From an uncultured Eubacteriales bacterium (lineage in GTDB: Bacteria > Bacillota > Clostridia > Oscillospirales > Acutalibacteraceae): 16,511 bases of DNA. The stretch is from the NCBI GenBank assembly GCA_934615635.1, contig CAKTTT010000035.1:1-16511 (forward strand), given 5' to 3'. Shown piece after piece: positions 7,674 through 12,345 of this stretch (its first letter is position 1; each line of letters starts with the position of its first letter). A model generated the notes under the pieces. It had not been told where the DNA came from, searched no databases, and was given only the letters and a program-made list of their open reading frames with translations. The position numbers and the translations under genes were made by a program.

Positions 7674-8366
7674 CTATTTTGGAGGGAGGATTTGACCCCT
7701 CGCATGGAAAAGCCTGCTTAATTTATGCGCTTTTGATTGTCGCCTGCTTTCTGCTTTCCAAATTTTTTGCGCTTTTTTCTGTGCTTCATCAGTCATAACC
7801 AAATAAATCCCGTCAAGTTTACCTTGCCAAACTTCAAAGGCAATCGTGCACTTGTCGACAATATGCTTTGGGAAAACGTCGTCTTTCAAGGAAAAGAAAT
7901 ATTCCTGTTCTTTTGCCTCGGAAAACGAGGCAACCGCTTCAATCAGCCTGGAAGCCTCTTTTACCAAATCGGCCTCTGTATCCCAATCTTTCCTGGTTAA
8001 ATTCAGTATAGGAGCAAACAGACGGGAACACGCGGACAATTCTTGGGGAAGCTCTACCGGCTTTTTTTCAAGTAAAAAGTTACCACTGTCATCGGTATGT
8101 TTCCCCTTTTTTATTGTTATTACCGAGCAAACCGCGCCAAGTAAAACCCAGACATATACGCCGTAAGAAAGGACGCCATCATAAAACCAATATTCGGTTC
8201 CGGCTTGGTCACAATCCTTCGCATATAAGCTGCCGACCGGAAAGTTGAAAGGCTCGTTAATGCTCAGGCCCCAATTGGCTGCGATTTCCTCCCATTCACT
8301 AAATTTTTTCCCAACATAATCGAACAGTGACAATAAATCGCTGTAATCAGATTCGGTGAAATGCAT
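7674..8366 (-). CDS. Protein of unknown function, 230 aa, with a repeat-encoded C-terminus
   Basis: I do not recognise the family. The N-terminus is acidic and helical (MHFTESDYSDLLSLFDYVGKKF, split), followed by WEEIAANWGLS, an aromatic region, and one hydrophobic stretch (GVYVWVLLGAVCSVITI, about 69-85) that could be a buried strand pair or a single membrane helix. The C-terminal half is mixed and charged, with KKAQKIWKAESRRQSKAHK near the end. The ATG follows AGGAGGAAGGT, a strong ribosome site, and a promoter is visible, so the gene is probably expressed. The last nine or so codons (ARGQILPPK) lie inside a copy of the TTTGAA motif (7681-7703), so the C-terminus may have been extended or replaced when that repeat arrived. 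Confidence 0.7.
   Translation of the reverse strand: MHFTESDYSDLLSLFDYVGKKFSEWEEIAANWGLSINEPFNFPVGSLYAKDCDQAGTEYWFYDGVLSYGVYVWVLLGAVCSVITIKKGKHTDDSGNFLLEKKPVELPQELSACSRLFAPILNLTRKDWDTEADLVKEASRLIEAVASFSEAKEQEYFFSLKDDVFPKHIVDKCTIAFEVWQGKLDGIYLVMTDEAQKKAQKIWKAESRRQSKAHKLSRLFHARGQILPPK
7681..7703 (-). repeat. TTTGAA motif copy overlapping the end of a gene
   Basis: On the plus strand GGAGGGAGGATTTGACCCC continues to CTCGC, preceded by ATTTT. It matches the copy at 8559 over GGAGG-GAG-TTGAMC and the copy at 3903 over GGAGG and CCTCG. It overlaps the last codons of the 230-aa gene and lies about 40 bp from the terminator stem. The in-between sequence (AAAGGGTTATCAAAAAT) also resembles that of copy 5694 (AAAGGGCTATGAAAAAG). 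Confidence 0.5.
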
Positions 8367-8474
8367 ACCTTCCTCCTCATCGTATTTGACTGTTCAGTAA
8401 ATTCTTGCGATGTTGAAATAGGGACCGCTTAATCCAACTTTAACCCAGGGCGCACCATAACAAATACGGCTCTA

Positions 8475-8503
8475 ATTGTAGCGCATCAAACAAAAAACGA
8501 CAA
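8475..8503 (-). promoter_or_regulatory. Promoter of the 230-aa gene, overlapping a terminator
   Basis: Minus-strand TTGTCG (8498-8503), a 17-bp spacer and TACAAT (8475-8480). The -35 and most of the spacer lie in the stem and T-run of the upstream terminator. Each hexamer is imperfect (4/6 and 5/6) but the spacing is ideal. The leader would be about 100 nt. Confidence 0.45.
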
Positions 8504-8524
8504 GCCGAAACTTGTCGTTTTTTG
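8491..8524 (-). terminator. Terminator after the GyrI-like gene
   Basis: A perfect 14-bp stem (CAAAAAACGACAAG and its complement) with a 6-nt loop CCGAAA on the plus strand. The minus-strand stem ends in CTTGTCGTTTTTTG. It is placed 77 nt after the GyrI-like stop. Confidence 0.85.
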
Positions 8525-8558
8525 TGAGAGCCACATGAAAAAGATTTTTCAGCTTTTC

Positions 8559-8580
8559 GGAGGTGAGAGCTGAACCGCCG
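8559..8580 (-). repeat. TTTGAA motif copy after the GyrI-like gene
   Basis: The plus strand reads GGAGGTGAGAGCTGAACC followed by GCCG, preceded by CTTTTC. The stretch between it and the terminator (CACATGAAAAAGATTTTTC) aligns with that of the copy at 5694 (CTATGAAAAAGATATTATT). It lies between the GyrI-like stop and its terminator. Confidence 0.5.
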
Positions 8581-8600
8581 AATGATCGACAGACCAGCTC

Positions 8601-9125
8601 TTATACTACAAAATAACAGTAATCCAGTATTATATTTCCTTTTTCGTCAGGTGTAGTAAATCTTGGACATTGGTCACGCTCAAAATGACCAATATAACCG
8701 CATTCATTGGATTTTATTTTCATTCCGGCAGCTATCAGTTTTTCTGCACACTGCGGAATCAAACTATGCACTTCATTTTCTTTTCCATAAATCCAGCATA
8801 CGCCAAGGTTTTGCTGGGGAAAATCAATATAGTCGAGTCCCACGTCTACTTCTGTTCTTAGCGGAGCAAACATTCCTACCCAAGCATCATAAGCGCCGGT
8901 TTCCTCGTTGCGGTAGCATAAACCGAGATATGCATCATTGTCTTTGTAAAGCAAGTGGCTTTTCTCCTCACCGCCGGAAGCTCTTTCTACTTTTCCGAAT
9001 ACGTCAAATGTAAAGGCGTCGCCCCAGTTTGCTCCCCAATCTGTATTTTCGCTGTTTCCATAATTTTTACCGATAAATCTCATTGCCGGGATGGATTGTC
9101 GATATACTTTAATAATCTCGGCCAT
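8601..9125 (-). CDS. GyrI-like small-molecule-binding protein, 174 aa
   Basis: A stand-alone GyrI-like/AraC effector-binding (SHS2-module) protein. Typical features are an opening MAEIIKVYRQSIPAMRFIGK (the beta strand ending in a Gly/Lys turn), a WGDAF helix, a YLGLCYRN strand, DYIDFP-QQNLGVCWIYGK leading into the binding cleft, and a closing block with FERDQCPRFTTPDEKGN and a final hydrophobic strand. Such proteins bind hydrophobic or cationic small molecules, act as sensors or hydrolases, or protect DNA gyrase; which applies here is unknown. An upstream in-frame ATG at 9221 exists, but I choose 9125 because AAAGGTGG lies 8 nt before it, the domain begins there, and the promoter (-10 at 9166-9171) would lie inside the longer frame. 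It could act together with the AraC-type regulator nearby, but this is a guess. Confidence 0.85.
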   Translation of the reverse strand: MAEIIKVYRQSIPAMRFIGKNYGNSENTDWGANWGDAFTFDVFGKVERASGGEEKSHLLYKDNDAYLGLCYRNEETGAYDAWVGMFAPLRTEVDVGLDYIDFPQQNLGVCWIYGKENEVHSLIPQCAEKLIAAGMKIKSNECGYIGHFERDQCPRFTTPDEKGNIILDYCYFVV

Positions 9126-9165
9126 TTTATCAACCACCTTTAACAGAAATAATATTCTCGCTTTC

Positions 9166-9194
9166 ATTATAACAGAAATTTTGTTTCGGAGCAA
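9166..9194 (-). promoter_or_regulatory. Promoter of the GyrI-like gene, -35 inside a repeat
   Basis: Minus-strand TTGCTC (9189-9194), a 17-bp spacer and TATAAT (9166-9171). The -35 is supplied by the TTTGAA-motif end of composite repeat copy 2. The predicted leader is about 35 nt. Confidence 0.7.
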
Positions 9195-9304
9195 TGAATT
9201 TGAATCTTTGTAACTCGCCAAAAGCTGGTGGCGATAGTGAGCCGTTGTGAGGGCGTTTACAACCGAACAGGCGAGCCGAACGTGACTTTTGGCGAAAGAG
9301 GAGA
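9180..9304 (-). repeat. Composite repeat, copy 2: 81-nt hairpin block plus TTTGAA motif
   Basis: The 81-nt block (9215-9295) is closed by a perfect 10-bp stem, TCGCCAAAAG with CTTTTGGCGA, and is joined to a TTTGAA motif (TTTGAA at 9199-9204). The outer stem differs in sequence from copy 1 (CCGAAAAA/TTTTTCGG) but stays paired, while the inner runs AAAAG-CTGGTGGC, GCGTTTACAA and CGTGAC are shared. It starts about 40 bp past the tRNA terminator tail. An inner GTTGT/ACAAC stem is possible. Confidence 0.65.
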
Positions 9305-9334
9305 AACAGTGGAGCGGATGACTGATTTTTATAA

Positions 9335-9368
9335 ATTAAAAAATCGGAACGAGCGTAACTCGTTCCGA
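9335..9368 (-). terminator. Terminator of the tRNA-Arg gene
   Basis: A perfect 10-bp stem, TCGGAACGAG and CTCGTTCCGA, with a CGTAA loop, then TTTTTTAATTT on the minus strand. It begins 2 bp after the CCA end of the tRNA. Confidence 0.9.
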
Positions 9369-9370
9369 CG

Positions 9371-9447
9371 TGGCGCGCCCGGAGGGATTCGAACCCCCGA
9401 CCTTTTGGTTCGTAGCCAAACACTCTATCCAACTGAGCTACGAGCGC
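9371..9447 (-). tRNA. tRNA-Arg (anticodon ACG)
   Basis: A 77-nt cloverleaf including an encoded CCA. The acceptor arms GCGCTCG and CGGGCGC pair over 7 bp (one G-U). The D-arm is GCTC...GAGT. The anticodon stem TTTGG/CCAAA holds the loop CTACGAA, so the anticodon is ACG, whose A34 is expected to be changed to inosine. The variable loop is AGGTC, the T-arm is GGGGG-TTCGAAT-CCCTC and the discriminator is G. It has its own promoter and terminator. Its 3' end faces the AT-rich accessory region, the usual geometry for islands that integrate into tRNA 3' ends. Confidence 0.97.
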
Positions 9448-9488
9448 GTATAAACGATTTGTTCGCCGCCCGCTTGGACAGCATATAG

Positions 9489-9517
9489 ATTATAGACGCT
9501 GACAGGGCGATTGTCAA
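9489..9517 (-). promoter_or_regulatory. Strong promoter of the tRNA-Arg gene
   Basis: Minus-strand TTGACA (9512-9517), exactly 17 bp, then TATAAT (9489-9494): a full consensus sigma-A promoter, as expected for a stable RNA. Confidence 0.9.
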
Positions 9518-9567
9518 GAGAAAAAGCGGGGAAAAATACATTTTCTTTTGAAAGGCGGCGGGCCGGC

Positions 9568-9596
9568 TTGACAAAAACCGTCGATTGGTGTAAGGT
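9568..9596 (+). promoter_or_regulatory. Promoter of the riboswitch-thiT unit
   Basis: TTGACA (9568-9573), a 17-bp spacer and TAAGGT (9591-9596). The -35 is perfect and the -10 weak. Transcription would start near 9603, about 30 nt before the riboswitch core. Confidence 0.6.
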
Positions 9597-9630
9597 GATT
9601 ACCGACAACCGCATCTGCTTTCACATATGA

Positions 9631-9718
9631 ACAAGGGGTGCTGACGTTCGGTCGGCTGAGAGGGAGCCCGCGGCTCTAAACCCTGAACCTGATCCGGATA
9701 ATACCGGCGGAGGGATGT
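9631..9718 (+). promoter_or_regulatory. TPP (THI-box) riboswitch
   Basis: Contains the conserved thi-box elements in order: AACAAGGGGTGCT, GGCTGAGAGGG, ACCCTGAACCTGATCCGGAT, AATACCGGCGGAGGGA. P1 can be closed by TATGA-ACA with TGT-TTTCATA at the two ends. It senses thiamine pyrophosphate. With TPP bound the downstream terminator should form and thiT expression should fall. Confidence 0.96.
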
Positions 9719-9772
9719 TTTCATACTGGTGGGTTATCGCGCCCGCGCGCGGTAAAACCGGCTTGTTATGCA

Positions 9773-9801
9773 GCCCCTCCACTTCCGTGGAGGGGCTTTT
9801 T
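9773..9801 (+). terminator. Attenuator terminator of the TPP riboswitch
   Basis: A perfect 10-bp GC-rich stem (GCCCCTCCAC, loop TTCC) followed by TTTTT. It lies between the aptamer and the thiT ribosome site, so it is the expression platform acting by transcription termination. Confidence 0.9.
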
Positions 9802-9846
9802 GCGTCCCGCGTGTGAAGGAGAGTGGGAACAAAGGGAGGTTTTCTC

Positions 9847-10962
9847 ATGCAAAAAAGCGCATCCACCCGTATGACGGCGGTCAGGCTGACCGAAAGCGCC
9901 ATCATGCTGGCATTCGCCACCGTGCTCAGCCTGGTCAAGATCGTGGATCTGCCCTATGGCGGCAGTATCACGGCCTGCAGTATGCTGCCCATCCTCATCA
10001 TCGCCTATCGGTACGGCACCGGCTGGGGGCTGTTCACCGCGGCGGCTTACAGCCTGCTGCAACTGGCCACGGGCATGAGTTCGGTCAGCTACGGCATCGG
10101 CATAAGCCCTGCCGCGGCGGCCGCGATTATCCTGCTGGATTACATCATCGCTTTCATTGTGCTGGGGCTGGGCGGGATCTTCCGCAAGCTGTTCCGCAGC
10201 CAGGGCGGCGCCCTGGCTGCCGGCACTCTGCTGGCCTGTCTGCTGCGGTATGTCTGCCATGTGATCTCGGGCTGCACCGTATGGGCGGGGCTTTCCATCC
10301 CCAGCCAGGACGCGCTGCTGTATTCCCTGGCCTACAACGCCACCTATATGGTGCCCGAAACCATCATCACCCTGGTGGGAGCGGTATACATTTCCAGAGT
10401 GCTGGATTTTCGTGGCGAATCCATCACCCGTACCCAGCCGCAGGCCAAACGGCCGGACATGGCGGTGTTCCTGTCCGGACTGGCAAAGGCGGCCTTGGTG
10501 TTTGCGGCGGTGTGGGACGTAGCGAAGATTTTTCCCGCCCTGCAGGATCCGGAGAGCGGGGATTTCTACATCCAGGGCATTGCGGACGTGGAGTGGCTGT
10601 CCGTGGTGTTGGTGACCGTCCTGTGCGCCGCGCTGGCCGTGCTGCTGTTTTTCCTCTGCCGCAGGGTGCCGGCGGAGGATACCCGCAGCCTGAAGGGGCT
10701 GTTTTCCGCGATTCCCTTCCTGGGTGTGGGCGCCGCCGCGGTGCTGGATGGAGTTTTTATTCATAATACCCTGAACAAGATTGTGGACAAGACCGCCGAG
10801 GCGCTGGAGGAGCTTTCTGGAGACGGCCTCCAGACCGCGGCCAAGGCTGTTGCGGATATCGCCGCCAACTACTGGTTGCAGATCATTGTGTTTTCCGCCG
10901 CCGTGGTCGCGGCGCTGATTCTGGTTTCCGTACGGTATTTCAGACGGAAAAACGCGCAATAA
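9847..10962 (+). CDS. thiT: ThiT thiamine transporter S component with a C-terminal membrane extension
   Basis: The substrate-binding S component of an ECF-type vitamin importer; it binds thiamine and needs the shared EcfA/A'/T module, which is not in this window. Residues 1-190 are ThiT: DLPYGGSITACSMLPI (35-50) is the family signature. D98-Y99, H138, W146, Y159 and N164 sit at the spacing of the L. lactis thiamine ligands E84-Y85, H125, W133, Y146 and N151, with Glu replaced by Asp. The usual length is about 190 aa; here 371. The extra C-terminal part (about 200-371) has roughly four hydrophobic segments near 207-225, 250-272, 284-303 and 343-364. I start at ATG 9847, 7 nt after GGGAGG, not at the GTG 24 bp upstream. 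The TPP riboswitch in front confirms the substrate. Confidence 0.93.
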   Translation: MQKSASTRMTAVRLTESAIMLAFATVLSLVKIVDLPYGGSITACSMLPILIIAYRYGTGWGLFTAAAYSLLQLATGMSSVSYGIGISPAAAAAIILLDYIIAFIVLGLGGIFRKLFRSQGGALAAGTLLACLLRYVCHVISGCTVWAGLSIPSQDALLYSLAYNATYMVPETIITLVGAVYISRVLDFRGESITRTQPQAKRPDMAVFLSGLAKAALVFAAVWDVAKIFPALQDPESGDFYIQGIADVEWLSVVLVTVLCAALAVLLFFLCRRVPAEDTRSLKGLFSAIPFLGVGAAAVLDGVFIHNTLNKIVDKTAEALEELSGDGLQTAAKAVADIAANYWLQIIVFSAAVVAALILVSVRYFRRKNAQ

Positions 10963-10979
10963 ACCACCGGGTTTTCGGA

Positions 10980-11016
10980 GGCCACCGCAGGAAGACTGTC
11001 CTGCGGTGGCCTTTTT
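10980..11016 (+). terminator. Terminator of thiT
   Basis: A perfect 12-bp stem (GGCCACCGCAGG, 8-nt loop) followed by TTTTT, 17 nt after the thiT stop. Confidence 0.92.
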
Positions 11017-11482
11017 GTATTCGAAAACGCCCGGCAGTTGTCGGGAATGCAGCAATCGGGAGAAAAAGAAAACAGGGGGAAAGGGAGAACGAGGCGGCCA
11101 AGGGGAAGCCAGGCGGCGCCCCTCTCTTCAAACAACCCGAAGATATCGCCGCTCTTTGGATTGAGAGGGGACGGGAGGCAAGCGCCGGGAAGCGCACTCG
11201 AAATTAGGGCGGCCGGATTTCCGGCCCATCCGGCGCTCCGGCTGTCCTAGAAAATACTGGTTGCCGTTTCATCGGCTGGGTACACCGGTTCTGCTGGGGG
11301 GAGAAAAGCCCTAGACAAAATGTTCCGAGGGAGGCTCCCTGTCAAAGCGGTTTTTTATCGGTCGGAGGGAGGAAGGCGTGAGCGGTGGGGCGCGGGGGAG
11401 AGGACGAAGGCGGCTTTCCCTGGATATTCGCCGCGGGTTTGCATTTGCCGGCGGTTTTCCCATAATATCCCTTCCCGGCCTC
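11017..11482. other. Gap without a convincing gene
   Basis: A purine-rich, GC-rich stretch with only short open frames lacking ribosome sites or recognisable protein. It contains one inverted repeat, CCCCTCTC at 11119-11126 with GAGAGGGG at 11163-11170 (36-nt loop), without a T-run. I see no promoter, tRNA or known RNA motif here. Confidence 0.5.
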
Positions 11483-11502
11483 TTCTATTTTTTTCGTCTT
11501 TA

Positions 11503-11511
11503 TGGTATAAT
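11503..11511 (+). promoter_or_regulatory. Extended -10 promoter of the rlmB unit
   Basis: TGGTATAAT (TATAAT at 11506-11511) lies 32 nt before the rlmB ATG in a T-rich stretch. The -35 at 17 bp (TTCTAT) is poor, so the extended -10 is likely what matters. Confidence 0.55.
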
Positions 11512-11543
11512 CAATTATTATTCGACAAAAGTGGGGTTAGGAT

Positions 11544-12308
11544 ATGGAGGAAAGGGAAAACCGGGGGGGAGAGGATCTCGTCGCGGGGCGCAACGCAGTG
11601 GCGGAGGCGCTGCGGGCGGGACGGCCGCTGGACAGCGTGCTGATCGCCCGGGGGGAGCGCTCCGGGAGCCTGGTGGCGCTGGCGGCCAAGTGTCGGGAGC
11701 GGGGAATCCCGGTCAAGGAGGTGGATCCCCGGAAGCTGGACGCGCTGTGCGGGCCCAACCATCAGGGCATCGCCGCGGTGGCGGCCTGCCGGGAGTACGC
11801 GACGCTGGACGACCTTTTCGACCTGGCCCGGGAGAGGGGGGAACCCCCCTTCCTGGTGATCTGCGACGAGCTGGAGGATCCCCACAACCTGGGCGCGGTG
11901 GTGCGCACGGCGGAGGCGGCGGGCGCCCACGGCGTTATCATCCCCAAGCGCCGGTCGGCGGGACTCACCGCCGCGGTGTATAAGGCCTCGGCCGGGGCGG
12001 TGGAATATCTGCCGGTGGCCAGAGTGCCCAACATCGCGGAGGCGATCCGGGAGATCAAAAAACGCGGCGTGTGGGTCTATGGACTGGATATGGACGGCGA
12101 CACCTGGTGCCAAACCGATTTGCGCGGGGCCCTGGCCCTGGTGGTGGGATCGGAGGGCCGGGGGATCGGCCGGCTGGTGCGGGAGCAGTGCGACGGGGTG
12201 GTATCCCTGCCCATGCACGGAAGGATCAATTCCCTCAACGCTTCCGTGGCCTGCGGCATTCTGCTGTACGAGGCCGCCAGGCAGCGGGCCGGCTTATCCG
12301 GCCGATGA
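11544..12308 (+). CDS. rlmB: 23S rRNA (guanosine-2'-O)-methyltransferase, RlmB/TrmH type
   Basis: A SPOUT methyltransferase that uses S-adenosylmethionine to methylate a 2'-OH in 23S rRNA; in the RlmB subgroup this is G2251 of the P loop. The N-terminal L30e-like substrate-binding part (about 12-80) begins with DLVAGRNAVAEAL and holds NHQGIAA. The SPOUT fold follows with all three motifs: DPHNLGAVVRTAEAAG (112-127; N115 and R121 catalytic), LALVVGSEGRGI (197-208) and SLPMHGRINSLNASVA (221-236), which form the knotted cofactor site. The length of 254 aa is usual. The ribosome site is weak (GGGGTTAGGA close to the ATG). The next gene starts 37 bp downstream without a promoter or terminator, so the two are probably cotranscribed. 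Another TrmH-group substrate is possible. Confidence 0.93.
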   Translation: MEERENRGGEDLVAGRNAVAEALRAGRPLDSVLIARGERSGSLVALAAKCRERGIPVKEVDPRKLDALCGPNHQGIAAVAACREYATLDDLFDLARERGEPPFLVICDELEDPHNLGAVVRTAEAAGAHGVIIPKRRSAGLTAAVYKASAGAVEYLPVARVPNIAEAIREIKKRGVWVYGLDMDGDTWCQTDLRGALALVVGSEGRGIGRLVREQCDGVVSLPMHGRINSLNASVACGILLYEAARQRAGLSGR

Positions 12309-12345
12309 TGCATGAATAAACTCCAGAGAACCGGGGGGCTTTGCA

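Noticed and set aside
3819..8524. Hairpins after accessory genes read as integron attC sites
   Set aside because: No RYYYAAC/GTTRRRY core pairs are present and no integron integrase is seen. The stems with T-runs are ordinary terminators.
9126..9221. Longer start for the GyrI-like protein at 9221
   Set aside because: The extra 32 residues are not part of the family, lack a ribosome site and overlap the predicted promoter and the repeat.
9228..9488. Plus-strand frame containing GGIRTPDLLVRSQTLYPTEL
   Set aside because: This is the well-known artefact of translating the antisense strand of a tRNA gene.
9766..11055. Minus-strand open frame of 429 codons opposite thiT
   Set aside because: Low-complexity Gln/Gly/His-rich translation; antisense shadow of thiT, crossing its attenuator and its terminator.
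11119..11170. Inverted repeat CCCCTCTC/GAGAGGGG in the gap after thiT
   Set aside because: Only 8 bp with a 36-nt loop in a purine-rich stretch and no T-run; not a convincing terminator or element.
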